NCBI GenBank assembly: GCA_005877075.1
Contig: VBPX01000009.1
Span: 23,524 to 70,502 of the forward strand
Length of the DNA: 46,979 bases
From: Nitrososphaerota archaeon
Lineage (GTDB): Archaea; Thermoproteota; Nitrososphaeria; Nitrososphaerales; Nitrososphaeraceae
Direction: 5' to 3'
Shown piece by piece: positions 7,309 to 17,278 of this stretch; the stretch's first letter is position 1; each line of letters starts with the position of its first letter. The notes beneath the pieces were generated by a model. It was not told the origin of the DNA, made no database searches, and saw only the letters and a program-made list of their open reading frames with translations. The position numbers and the translations under genes were made by a program.

Positions 7309-7520
7309 AATAAAAAATAATTATGTTTATGGACTTGAATCTTACATTATGATTTTATCAACAATTCTCTTCCACGTGAATATTATTCGTTATAACCTAA
7401 CTTGGAATAAAATAGTTCGATTGACTGACATATTAAATCCACTTCAATCTTTGATTAAGTTTTTAGAAATTATTTTACCATATACTTAAAAACATGTATT
7501 TGTCTTTCTTTTAATATACT

Positions 7521-8390
7521 TTGAAGCAGGTTATTACATTCCACTCTTACAAGGGTGGTACTGGAAAAACCACTTTAGCAGCTAACTTGGCCGCATTGTT
7601 AGCTAAAAATGGAAATAATGTATGCATAGTGGACATTGACGTCTATGCTCCTAGTCTCCATGCTTATTTTGGTGATCCTGTTCAAAATAAAATCAAGAAT
7701 ACAATAAATGACTTTATTGTAGGTGCATGTGGAGTTGATGACTTATTGGTTGATGTAACACCAGTACTACAATTATCAGAAATTGGATCTTTACCGGGAA
7801 AAATAATTGGTTGTTTTGCTAGTCCAAAAAGAGAGGATATTCTCAAGATTGAAGGAGTAAAGGAAGATAAGAACAGAATGAGTATGCTAAAAAGGTTCAT
7901 TAACTTTAGAGAGGAACTAATTGAGAAAAATGATATTGATTATATAATCATGGATTCAAGTCCTGGAATCCGATTTTGGGCAATAAATGCGCTGGCATTA
8001 TCAGATATTGTATTTCTCACACTAAAAATGGGGGACATGGATATTGGAGGAACTAAGATGATTGCAAATGAAATATTGGCCCAATTCAAGGAGCAGGGAA
8101 ATACCAAATATTATCTACTGCTCAACAGAATTGCAGGTTACTGTATTCCATATTTTCAACTCGGAGAACCGCACGATAGTCAGTCTGATGCAAATTATTG
8201 TACCTTGACTCCTGTAGCAGATGATTTTGTTAAGAAATTGACTAGCGAGACGGGCATTGACATAATGACATCTATTCCATGTTATTGCGATATACAATTT
8301 GCCCAGAAGGAATTTTTAACTGTTCTTGGATATCCTGATCATCCTTTCTCACAACAGATACATCATTTAAAAAAGTTAATCGAGATATGA
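7521..8390 (+). CDS. ParA/MinD-family ATPase
   Basis: 289 residues, TTG start directly before KQVITFHSYKGGTGKTT. The deviant Walker A is at 11-18 (KGGTGKTT), the A' motif is VDIDVYAPSLH, and Walker B is IIMDSSPG. The C-terminal region has several cysteines (YCIPYF, PCYCDIQFA), unusual for plain MinD. No ParB, MinE or division genes are adjacent, so it is an orphan. The neighbour 75 bases downstream is a KaiC-like ATPase/cyclase-like protein on the same strand, suggesting a two-gene unit that localises or switches a signalling component (inference). Confidence 0.88.
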   Translation: MKQVITFHSYKGGTGKTTLAANLAALLAKNGNNVCIVDIDVYAPSLHAYFGDPVQNKIKNTINDFIVGACGVDDLLVDVTPVLQLSEIGSLPGKIIGCFASPKREDILKIEGVKEDKNRMSMLKRFINFREELIEKNDIDYIIMDSSPGIRFWAINALALSDIVFLTLKMGDMDIGGTKMIANEILAQFKEQGNTKYYLLLNRIAGYCIPYFQLGEPHDSQSDANYCTLTPVADDFVKKLTSETGIDIMTSIPCYCDIQFAQKEFLTVLGYPDHPFSQQIHHLKKLIEI

Positions 8391-8416
8391 GTAAGCATTA
8401 ATTCTTCATAGTAAAC

Positions 8417-8436
8417 ATACCTAAAAAAACAGGTAT
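8417..8436. promoter_or_regulatory. Short inverted repeat between the two ATPase genes
   Basis: ATACCT (8417-8422) and AGGTAT (8431-8436) form a 6-bp stem with an 8-base A-rich loop, 29 bases before the next start codon. It could be an operator or an RNA hairpin. The evidence is only the symmetry. Confidence 0.25.
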
Positions 8437-8464
8437 ATAGATCGAACTTAATATAATATCCAAA

Positions 8465-9882
8465 ATGACCATTCCAGGACTTGCTGAACTAACTGACGGG
8501 GAGGAAAATATTTCACCCACTTTGTTTCTCTTATCAGGTCCACCTGGAATAGGAAAGAGAGATTTCTTGAGGAGGGTTTCAATTCTAGAAAAAAATGCGT
8601 TTTTCTTTCGTCGAAAGTTACAGATAGAGAAAGAATCGAATTATTTAGCCTTAATGAGAAAAAAATCAATTCGTTATTTGTAAACCCAACCCTTCTATAT
8701 GATACGCCAAACGAAAAATCTTTAGATGAAACGTTAAAGCAAATAATTTTTTATCTTTCAGGTATACAAAAGGATGAATCCCCAGATCAAGAAAGTAGGA
8801 GAAACATCGAAGTTGAAGATAATTCTGTCTATTTTGTCATGGATTCATTAAATCACTTTTGTGATATTTTTGAGGTAAGTTTAATTAGAAAATTTTTGGC
8901 AAAACTAATTCTCCAACTGAAAAAGAGAAGAACGATGGGGATATTTACTATTGATTCTCCAATATCCGAAGAATATCATCCGATAGTGTCATTTTGTGAC
9001 GGAATAATGGAGATGAAATTTGAAGAATCTAATGATTTATTGATTAGAAAAATACGAATGCTTTCAGTAGCTGGCCATGCCATGACAAAACCGACTTGGA
9101 TACAATTTAGGATAGATAAAAATGGACGGTTCAATTTTGCCGATGATTTACTTAAATGTACATTGGATGGAAGAGTCATTCAACACCCTCCAGTTTACTA
9201 CCTTGACTTACCATTTCATTCAGAGGGATGCACAAAAACTTATAGAAAATTTATGTCAGTTTTTAAAGAGCTCGATCCAAAATATGAAATTTTAAATTAT
9301 AACTTTTGCTTTATCGATATCGTAGGATTATCCAATCCAGACTTGGCGGTTCACAGGCAGAAGGAAAAGATTGTAAAGTTAAATGAATTTATCAGTTCTT
9401 GTAATTCATTTAGGAAAATATCTGACCACTCGAAGATAATTCTTCCCTCTGGCGATGGAATGGCAATAGGCTATGAAAACAACCCTGAGTTACCATACAA
9501 GTTAAGTGTTGAGCTTCATAGTTTTCTGCGCAAATACAATAAGCGAATGGAAACAGATAATCAGATCAAGGTTAGAATTGGCCTAAGTTCTGGTCCTGTA
9601 TTCACTGTATATGACATATCAAACAAACTTAATGTTTGGGGCCCAGGCATAATAATGGCAAGGAGGGTTATGGATCTGGGGGATAGCTGGCACATACTTA
9701 TTACAGAAAATTTTGCCATGCAACTAAAACCTCTGTATGAAGAATATAGAAATAATATTAGGTTTATAGGATCCTATGAAATCAAACACGGAGAAAAAAT
9801 TAATGTTTATTCTGCATATTCTGACGATTATGGAAATGCAGAGTTGCCAGAAAAATTCAAACAAATCTATACTAGCCCATAA
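8465..9882 (+). CDS. KaiC-like ATPase fused to nucleotide-cyclase-like domain, one frameshift
   Basis: Two frames together encode one protein. Frame 1 (8465 on) carries the P-loop LLSGPPGIGKRDFL and runs off at 8683. The adjoining frame, open across 8581-9882, carries CVFLSSKVTDRE, a Walker B (NSVYFVMDS), a KaiC-like end, and then a class III cyclase homology domain: FIDIVGLS, PSGDGMAIGYE and RIGLSSGPVF, then GPGIIMARR. Adding one A to the A7 run at 8589-8595 joins them. Both metal-binding aspartates are present, but the transition-state Asn position is Ile, so classical cyclase activity is uncertain. Frame loss could be real, a sequencing error or transcriptional slippage on the A-run. Confidence 0.75.
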
Positions 9883-9997
9883 TTTGTCGAAATATCATAT
9901 GTAGAAAGTCAATTCTCTTATTTTTGGAAATTTAGATAAAGATTTCTTTAAATTATCCATTAAAGTTAATGAATAAATCTTAAGTTGATGAATCATA

Positions 9998-10618
9998 ATG
10001 AAGCAGAATAAGAAGGACAATAATATAAAGAAGGATAAAAATCCCGATCCTAAAAAAAAGAGGGAAGATAGAAGTTATTTTGCTGTAACTCGGAAAAGAA
10101 GAAATAGAAACCTCATGATTATTGTGCCGGCAGTGGCAGTACTTATCGCAATAATGGCCTTCGCAGTTAGTATTTATTCTGGAAATTTGACAAAACCGAG
10201 TCATAAATTCGGTGCTCTTGGTTCTGAACATGTCCACGCAGCATTTGCAGTAAAGATTAATGGTATTAAATTAGATTTTAGCCAAGATAAGTACCAGGTT
10301 CGATCTAAGTATATCCATGTGGAAAATAATGATGGAAATACACTGCATAGACATGCAACAGGTGTTCCCGTTGGAGAATTCTTTCGTAGCATAGGTATGA
10401 ATGTTAGTGACAGCTGCTTTATCCTTGAAAATGGAACAAATTATTGCAGTAACGGAAATTCAAATCTGGAATTTTATGTTAACGGAAATAAAACAAACTC
10501 AATCGCAAATTATGTCCTCAAGGATAACGACAGAATATTGATAGTATATGGAAATAAGAACAAAATGGAAACGGAGCAGGATCTGGATGCACTGAGACTC
10601 ACTCAGATAAAGAAATAA
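9998..10618 (+). CDS. Single-pass membrane protein of the thiol-redox operon
   Basis: 206 residues. A lysine-rich cytoplasmic N-terminus (1-38) precedes one membrane helix (about 39-62, IIVPAVAVLIAIMAF). The extracellular domain has conserved-looking histidines (SEHVHAAFAVKING, YIHVENNDG, TLHRHATG) and two cysteines (DSCF, NYCSN) suited to disulfide formation. It lies 147 bases upstream of ccdA on the same strand, so it may be a substrate or partner of the CcdA/thioredoxin pair. I do not recognise a named family. Confidence 0.75.
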   Translation: MKQNKKDNNIKKDKNPDPKKKREDRSYFAVTRKRRNRNLMIIVPAVAVLIAIMAFAVSIYSGNLTKPSHKFGALGSEHVHAAFAVKINGIKLDFSQDKYQVRSKYIHVENNDGNTLHRHATGVPVGEFFRSIGMNVSDSCFILENGTNYCSNGNSNLEFYVNGNKTNSIANYVLKDNDRILIVYGNKNKMETEQDLDALRLTQIKK

Positions 10619-10764
10619 AAGAAATTAAATTTTCAAATACCAATTTTTTGGTCTATCAATTCAAAAATAAATACAATATTTAACATTTTGCTAATTCCAA
10701 ATTGTAAGAAATCTGGTGTTAATCTGGACAAAGGTATTAATCCAAATGATAAAGTGTTATTTGT

Positions 10765-11517
10765 ATGGTCGATCCTGGGATACTTATATCCGCACTTGCA
10801 GGTGCAGGGTCTTTTTTTTCACCATGCATACTACCAATTTTACCTGCCTTTATTTCATATTTATCAGGAACTACACTTAATGAAGTCCAAGATTCATCAG
10901 GACAATCACTTAGGCTAAAAAAAGCGACCAGATTAAACATATTTTTGAATACAGTATATTTTGTTCTAGGTTTCTCTCTTGTTTTTGCTGTATTAGGCGT
11001 ATTTCTAAATAGTGTGTTTATGACTGTTGGTTTAGGATTTCAAAACGTGCTAACTTCTGTGGGAGGACTAGTTATTATAGGATTCGGCGCCTATTTGATA
11101 CTGTCAACAAGACTAAGACGTCTTAATTTTGAAAAAAAACTTTATTCTATTCCTAAATTTAAGACCAGCTACATCACTTCTTTTATATTCGGCGCCGCCT
11201 TTGCAGCTGGTTGGACTCCGTGTGTAAGACCCATATTGGGAAGTACACTTACATTGGCCGCAACTGCGCCTGGAGCTGCTTACAATTTATTATTGGCGTA
11301 TTCAATGGGCCTTGGGGTACCATTTTTAATAACAAGCATATTTTTTTCACAAGCTACAAGTTTAATTAGAGAAATGGTAAAGCATCTAAAATATTTTAAT
11401 CCTGCTATGGGGATCATGCTTATAATACTTGGAATATTAGTGTTTACCAATAATCTCAGCATACTTGGTAATTTTCCTCTAGCCAATCAAATTATTAATA
11501 TTGAAAGAGGGTTTTAA
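10765..11517 (+). CDS. ccdA: CcdA/DsbD-type membrane electron transporter
   Basis: 250 residues, about six membrane helices. The redox-active cysteine motifs of the family are both present: FFSPCILPILPAF (about 17-29) and GWTPCVRPILG (about 150-160). CcdA moves reducing equivalents from cytosolic thioredoxin to extracytoplasmic thioredoxin-like proteins. Its stop is followed immediately by the ATG of the thioredoxin-like gene, so the two form an operon. Confidence 0.9.
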   Translation: MVDPGILISALAGAGSFFSPCILPILPAFISYLSGTTLNEVQDSSGQSLRLKKATRLNIFLNTVYFVLGFSLVFAVLGVFLNSVFMTVGLGFQNVLTSVGGLVIIGFGAYLILSTRLRRLNFEKKLYSIPKFKTSYITSFIFGAAFAAGWTPCVRPILGSTLTLAATAPGAAYNLLLAYSMGLGVPFLITSIFFSQATSLIREMVKHLKYFNPAMGIMLIILGILVFTNNLSILGNFPLANQIINIERGF

Positions 11518-12642
11518 ATGAACAAGGATAACATTAGTGCATTGCTAACTGGGATAGGTGTAGTTACTCTCATAGTGGGATTTGCGATTTATTTTAACAA
11601 TCCTGAACTGAACAAAGTCCCTCTCCAAGGAGGAGGCATCTCAAATGTTCAACTATCAATAGATAAATCTCACTTCAAAAAAGCACCCGAATTTCAGGGA
11701 ATAACATCGTACATTAATACAAATGAGACAAAAATATCCGATCTTAAAGGAAAAGTGGTATTGGTTGACTTTTGGACATATAGTTGTATTAATTGTATTA
11801 GAACGTTACCATACCTTGTCGACTGGAATCAAAAATATTCAGACAAAGGATTGGTTATTGTAGGAATTCATACCCCTGAATTTGAATTTGAAAAAAATAT
11901 TGATAACGTCAAGCAAGCAGTAACAAGATTTGGAATTAAATACCCAGTATTGTTGGATAATGACCACGGCACGTGGAACGCATATCAAAACAGTTATTGG
12001 CCAAGGAAATATCTTGTGGATGCAGAAGGTTACATAAGGTATGATCATATTGGAGAGGGAGGTTATATGGAAACTGAAAAAGTAATACAGAACTTACTAT
12101 CAGAAAGATCCAAGCAGCAAGGGATGAAGATACTCAATCTTAATCAAACTAAATTATCTAATCCAGATTTGCAATCCATTGATTTCAATCAAATCAAAAC
12201 ACCTGAGTTATATTTTGGGTACCAATATGCAAGAGATGGACTTGGAAATATTGAAGGATTTAATCCCGAAAAAACAGTCGACTATAAAATAACTAGTTCA
12301 AACCTAGAGCCTAATATTATTTATCTTCAAGGATTATGGAAAAACAATGCAGACAACATGGAACTTGTTGGAAAAAATGGAAAAATAATGTTAGTTTATT
12401 CTGCAAAGTCTATCAATATTGTAGCAGGCGGAAAAGGGCAGGCAACCGTTAAGGAAGACAGTAAAGCTAGTCAAATTATGAATACTTCTTTTAAGGGTAA
12501 GGACATAAATGTTCAAGGTAAATTCACAATAGACGCACAGAGGCTCTATAATATTGCGGATCATACAAATTACGGAAACCATTACATCGAAATAAATGCA
12601 GAAGGAAGTGGGTTTAAAGCATACACATTTACATTTGGATAA
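11518..12642 (+). CDS. Membrane-anchored thioredoxin-like protein, DipZ C-terminal type
   Basis: 374 residues. One N-terminal membrane helix (about 8-25), then a TlpA/ResA-like thioredoxin fold with active site SCINC (C90, C93) in DFWTYSCINCIRTLPYL and the PRKYLVD cis-proline region, then a ~150-residue beta-sandwich (from TPELYFGYQYARDG to the end). This domain order equals the part of mycobacterial DipZ that follows its CcdA-like half. With the upstream ccdA it forms a split DipZ. It reduces or isomerises disulfides outside the membrane in the family's known role. Confidence 0.88.
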   Translation: MNKDNISALLTGIGVVTLIVGFAIYFNNPELNKVPLQGGGISNVQLSIDKSHFKKAPEFQGITSYINTNETKISDLKGKVVLVDFWTYSCINCIRTLPYLVDWNQKYSDKGLVIVGIHTPEFEFEKNIDNVKQAVTRFGIKYPVLLDNDHGTWNAYQNSYWPRKYLVDAEGYIRYDHIGEGGYMETEKVIQNLLSERSKQQGMKILNLNQTKLSNPDLQSIDFNQIKTPELYFGYQYARDGLGNIEGFNPEKTVDYKITSSNLEPNIIYLQGLWKNNADNMELVGKNGKIMLVYSAKSINIVAGGKGQATVKEDSKASQIMNTSFKGKDINVQGKFTIDAQRLYNIADHTNYGNHYIEINAEGSGFKAYTFTFG

Positions 12643-12802
12643 AATCCATAATACTGATTACCTTATTTAATTAGCCGTACGACTCAATAATTCAAATTAA
12701 AAATTGATAGCATAATCATTTCTACGTTTATTTTCGAAAAATAAAAATCAAAAAATAAAAATAAGAAATAATAAACGTTGATTTGAACAATGTTGACTCA
12801 AT

Positions 12803-13522
12803 TTGAATCCTGAATCGTGTATAGAGGTTAATCTTCCAGATAAAACTATTACAAAGGTAAAATTAATCAGGAGTACAAGAAGCAAACGCATGTGTATTAA
12901 GGCTGATCTTTACGGTATTTCAATAGTATCTCCGATTAAACAAGATATTGACGAAGTGAGAAATTTTGTAAATAACAACAATTCATGGATTTTGGAGAAA
13001 ATAAAATTTTATGAGAAAATAAATAATAAATTAGAATATGGTCCTCTTCAAGACGATGAAATTATTTACCTTGGAAAAAAATATAATTTAAAATTTGTTA
13101 AAGACACTATTCAATATACAGTTATTTCAGAAAATCAAATGAAAATAACATTTCATGTAAAAGATAGACGAACATGTAAGAGAAATCTTGTATATTGGTA
13201 CAAACAACAAACAAAGAAATTGTTGGATGAGAGAATCCCATTTTTTGGGAAAAAATTATCAATATCATATGGCAAAGTAAGAATAAGAAATCAAAAATTT
13301 AGATGGGGTAGCTGTTCGAAAGCAGGCAACTTGAACTTTAACCTGTTTTTATCAGCTCTTCCTATCAACATGATTGATTATATCATAATACATGAATTAT
13401 TCCATATAATCGAATTCAATCACTCAGATCATTTTTGGAAATTATTAGAGCGTGTAGTGCCAACCTACAACGATTGTCGTACTTGGTTGAGAATTAATGG
13501 AAGATATGTACTATTCAAGTAA
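12803..13522 (+). CDS. YgjP/SprT-like zinc metallopeptidase (DUF45)
   Basis: 239 residues from a TTG. The C-terminal zinc site is HELFHIIEFNHSDHFW: HExxH at 197-201 and further histidines at 207 and 210. Upstream, RWGSCSKAGNLNFN (167-180) is the other hallmark of the YgjP family. The N-terminal beta-rich region is typical for the family, whose biological role is not settled. It looks complete and monocistronic. Confidence 0.88.
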   Translation: MNPESCIEVNLPDKTITKVKLIRSTRSKRMCIKADLYGISIVSPIKQDIDEVRNFVNNNNSWILEKIKFYEKINNKLEYGPLQDDEIIYLGKKYNLKFVKDTIQYTVISENQMKITFHVKDRRTCKRNLVYWYKQQTKKLLDERIPFFGKKLSISYGKVRIRNQKFRWGSCSKAGNLNFNLFLSALPINMIDYIIIHELFHIIEFNHSDHFWKLLERVVPTYNDCRTWLRINGRYVLFK

Positions 13523-13661
13523 GCCATATTTTGCATCAATGATCCTATTTTTATGAAGTAAATATCACGACAAGATTATCGAAAAATCAAGGTAGTTTTA
13601 TTTTCTTGTCAAACAATTTTAGACTAAAAAGACATTAGAGAACAACTAAATTGGATAATAA

Positions 13662-13871
13662 ATGGGAATTATATTTGAGATTCATAAATATCAACACGAA
13701 GATTTTCAATATGTTGTTGCTAGGACGAATAAATATTCTGAAATCAAAGTAAAAAACGATGTTGAACGTATGAATTCTATGTTAAATGAATCAATAAAAA
13801 CAATGGGAATAAGGTATGTATTTGCGATTTCTGATACTGCTGATCCTTTAAAGAAGAGAGGCCATAAATGA
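13662..13871 (+). CDS. Small protein, unknown
   Basis: 69 residues from an ATG, charged and soluble, with no cysteines or membrane segment (begins MGIIFEIHKYQHEDF). It has its own AT-rich upstream region and lies between two longer genes on the same strand. Amino-acid use looks coding, but no family is recognised and chance cannot be excluded. Confidence 0.4.
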   Translation: MGIIFEIHKYQHEDFQYVVARTNKYSEIKVKNDVERMNSMLNESIKTMGIRYVFAISDTADPLKKRGHK

Positions 13872-13992
13872 GGTCTAATCCGAGTGAGAAGATAAAATGT
13901 ATACTTAATCCATTGTAACTATTATAAAAATTACTAATATTAAGATTTTTCAATGTTTTTATGTGTGTTAATTTATATTTACACAAATTAAA

Positions 13993-16074
13993 TTGTATCA
14001 AAAATATTTGATATTAGCTTTACTGATATTGATAAGTGGCAATGTCATTAATTTTAGCTTACAATTTTATAACATTTATTATGTTAATGCAGAAGACAAT
14101 CAAGCTCCAAAAGCTGATGATCAAAAGGTATCCGTAGATGCAAATGATAATGTAAAGATTACCTTAAAGGGTAATGATGATGATAAGGGTGATGAAATAA
14201 AATTTGACATTATAGCAGACCCATCTAATGGAAAACTTGATAACTTTGACAAATCAGAAGGTACTGTTACTTATGTTCCAGAGAAGGATTATTCAGGGGA
14301 TGATAAATTTAAATTCAAAGTAAATGATGATAAGGGAGCTGAGAGCGATACAGCAACTGTAGATATAAGTGTGAAGGAAACGAGTCAACTTAATGGAAAA
14401 GAAGAAACTGGGCCGGGTAATTCTGTGGATAAAAGTAGTAACCAGACGAGTATAGAACAAACTGCGGAAGCGAGCTCTGTAGAGGAACCTAATCAAGCTC
14501 CAAAAGCATTTGATCAAATTGTATTTGTAGACCAGAATGGCCAAATTGATATTAAGCTAGTTGCAGAAGACGAGGATAACGATCAGTTGCAATTTGACAT
14601 AACATCAGATCCATTACAGGGAAGCCTTGATAATTTCTATAAAGAAAAAGGTACTGTTACTTACGTGCCCCAGAAAGATTATTCTGGAGAAGATAAATTC
14701 AGTTTTAAAGTTATTGATGATAAGGGAGCTGAAAGTAACGTAGGAACTGTAGATGTAACTGTTGAAGTAGTTAATCAGCCTCAAAATGCTAATGAAAAGG
14801 TAGTTAATCAGTCACTTGGTGAAGAAGCGACACAAAGTACATCTAGTACAACCAATCAAGCTCCAAAAGCCGATGATCAAAGCATATTTGTAGATTCTAA
14901 TAGTAAGGCGGAAGTAAGTTTAGCTGGTAATGATGCTGATAATGATCCCATACAATTTGCAATAGTATCTGAGCCATCTGATGCAACTTTGCATAATTTT
15001 GATATGTCAAAAGGCACTGTTACTTATGTTCCAGAGAAAGACTATACGGGAAATGATTCTTTTACATTCGACGTGGCTGATGACAAGGGGGAGAAAAGCA
15101 ACGTCGCAACTGTGAATGTAGACGTAAAAGAAGTGAATGATACTAATCAGGCTCCTGAGGCTTTTAACCAAAGTACAAATGAATCAAATTCAAATAACTA
15201 TAGATATCTCACATGGAGTGAAGGTGATGAGGAAGATAGGTTCATACTTTTTGCACGCAGTATGGATGGGGGAAACACTTTTTCTTCACCTATTAGTTTA
15301 ACTGGCAATGTTCATTCGACTGTATTCAATCCAAAGGTTTCATCATCAGGGAATAATGTCTACGTAGTATGGCAGGGCCAATCTAAATCAGGCAATCAAG
15401 ATATCTTCTTAAGGAAAAGCTCAGATTATGGATCAACTTTTGGTGATATAGAAAATCTAAGTAACGATCCAGGAGGCTCAGGGAATCCAGAAGTAGCTGT
15501 GGTTGGAAACAGTACACACGTGTCCTGGGAAGGGACAACTCCTGGTAATAACTTTATATTCTATACTAAAAGCAACGATGGATCCGATTTTGAATCCCCT
15601 CAAAAATTAAGCACTAATAATGGAATATCTTACAAACCCGAAATTAAAGTGAAACACAATGATGGTGCTGACAGCTTTACTTATAAGGTAACTGACGATA
15701 ACGGGGCTGAAAGTAACATAGCGACTGTCAATGTAAATATTGGTACGGTCAATCAGTTTCCCGATAAAGTTGATGGAAAAAGTGTATCAATAGACTCAAG
15801 TGATAAGACTGATATTAAATTGAAGGGAATTGATGATGATAAAGATCCCATTAGATATGAAATAGTATCGGCTCCATCTGATGGAAGTTTAAAAGATTTT
15901 GATCCCAATACTGGTACTGTAACCTATGTCCCGAATGAAAATGACAGAGTAGACGTATCTTGGCATAATTACGTAAATGGACATGATAAAATTCTGACTG
16001 AAAATGTAGATAATGGTGATAAAGTTAGCAACTTTGAACAAGCGAATAATGATCCCTTTAAATCAAGGCGATAA
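13993..16074 (+). CDS. Large secreted mosaic protein: Ig/cadherin-like repeats with BNR segment
   Basis: 693 residues from a TTG, with signal peptide (LILALLILISG, about 5-30). Cadherin/Big-type repeats of ~90 residues start with NQAP at about 36, 167, 288 and 384, with a fifth at 587. Shared marks are GTVTYVP(E/Q)KDY and DDKGAES. Repeat 4 is split: only its first and last parts remain around ~150 residues of BNR/sialidase-like sequence (SMDGGNTFSSP, GNNVYVVWQG, SSDYGSTF). Repeat 5 also changes to BNR-like sequence (DRVDVSWHNY) and then ends. No C-terminal anchor is seen. Probably a surface or adhesin-like protein. The mosaic looks recombined. Confidence 0.82.
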   Translation: MYQKYLILALLILISGNVINFSLQFYNIYYVNAEDNQAPKADDQKVSVDANDNVKITLKGNDDDKGDEIKFDIIADPSNGKLDNFDKSEGTVTYVPEKDYSGDDKFKFKVNDDKGAESDTATVDISVKETSQLNGKEETGPGNSVDKSSNQTSIEQTAEASSVEEPNQAPKAFDQIVFVDQNGQIDIKLVAEDEDNDQLQFDITSDPLQGSLDNFYKEKGTVTYVPQKDYSGEDKFSFKVIDDKGAESNVGTVDVTVEVVNQPQNANEKVVNQSLGEEATQSTSSTTNQAPKADDQSIFVDSNSKAEVSLAGNDADNDPIQFAIVSEPSDATLHNFDMSKGTVTYVPEKDYTGNDSFTFDVADDKGEKSNVATVNVDVKEVNDTNQAPEAFNQSTNESNSNNYRYLTWSEGDEEDRFILFARSMDGGNTFSSPISLTGNVHSTVFNPKVSSSGNNVYVVWQGQSKSGNQDIFLRKSSDYGSTFGDIENLSNDPGGSGNPEVAVVGNSTHVSWEGTTPGNNFIFYTKSNDGSDFESPQKLSTNNGISYKPEIKVKHNDGADSFTYKVTDDNGAESNIATVNVNIGTVNQFPDKVDGKSVSIDSSDKTDIKLKGIDDDKDPIRYEIVSAPSDGSLKDFDPNTGTVTYVPNENDRVDVSWHNYVNGHDKILTENVDNGDKVSNFEQANNDPFKSRR

Positions 16075-16236
16075 TGATAGATACTGATTAATCATTATTT
16101 TTAAAGGTAATTAGATTTTGTATAGTTAATTACCCCATAGAAAAAAAACCAAGATATTTTCACTATTACATTTATTGTTGTTTTCGCATCTAAATAATTA
16201 TTATAAAGCACAATTTCTAAAACATAATGAGCATTA

Positions 16237-17204
16237 TTGTCTGAAATCAGATTTGGGATTATTGTTCCACAGGGTTGGAGGAATGATTTGCCAGAAATAT
16301 CATCTGTTGATCAATTCAAGTATTCTAAACATGTCGTGGTTGCGGCAGAAAGAAATGGATTTGATGCAATTTATGCTTATGATCATTTTATTCCACACTA
16401 TAGGTATCACAATACGGGAAACTTTTTTGAATGTTTCACACTGCTATCTGCTATTTCTACATTTACAAAGAAAATGAAAATAGGTCAAATAGTAGCCTGT
16501 AATTCTTACAGAAATCCTGCTCTTCTTGCAAAGATGGTAGCAACACTGGATGTTATTACCAACGGGCGTGTAGAATTGGGAATTGGAGCAGTCTGGTATG
16601 AAGAAGAATATAACTCATATGGCTATCACTACTTCTCAGATATAATACGCATATTGCAATTGGAGGAATCGATTCAAATTATAAAAAAGATGTGGATGCA
16701 AAAAATTGCAAATTTCCGTGGGAAATATTATTCTATTGATGGTGCTATTTGTTTTCCAAAACCTATTCAGAAACCTCATCCGACTGTTATGGTGGGGGCT
16801 CTGGTGAAAAGTATCTGTTAAAAGTTGTTGCGAAATATGCAGATAGATACAATCTTTATTTTGGAACTCCTAAAGAGATGAAAAGAAAAATAGATATACT
16901 AAAAGAATACAACTCCCAAAACAGGGAAATAGAATATTCAATTGTACTTCCTTGTTTAATAGTAGACAAATATGAAGACATGGAAAAAATTATAAATACA
17001 ATGAATAATGGTCGTAAGACTGTAAACCAATTTAAGAAATCGGTTGCAGGGGGATTAACAGTTGGAACCGTTGACGATATCATAAATGGAATAGGTGAGT
17101 ATGTAAATATTGGTGTTAAGCATTTTATATTTCATTTTTTACAGCTGGATGAAAGCGTTTTCAAGAAATTTTCTAAGGTGATCAAGTTTTTCACAACATC
17201 TTGA
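16237..17204 (+). pseudogene. LLM-class F420-dependent oxidoreductase, frameshifted
   Basis: Bacterial-luciferase-like TIM barrel, a family using F420 or FMN. The first frame (TTG at 16237) gives the N-terminal two thirds: GFDAIYAYDHF, ATLDVITNGRVELGIGA and KPHPTVMVG, then runs off at 16821. The second frame supplies GGSGEKYLLKVVAKYADRYN and the rest to 17204. The family motif reads KPHP-x4-GGSGEK continuously if the G5 run at 16794-16798 had six bases. Length after repair (~322) is normal. Either a young pseudogene or a one-base sequence error. Confidence 0.85.
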
Positions 17205-17278
17205 TAAGTGGTGTGTTATGAATGAATTTACAGTAAACAGAATATTTAATTTCATGTTCATTTGATTTCTATTTTGAG

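Noticed and set aside
10688-10918. 76-codon frame overlapping the ccdA start
   Set aside because: Out of frame with a certain membrane protein and rich in His/Tyr without pattern; a shadow.
16175-16477. 100-codon frame over the LLM oxidoreductase start
   Set aside because: Shadow of the real TIM-barrel frame, which carries the family motifs.
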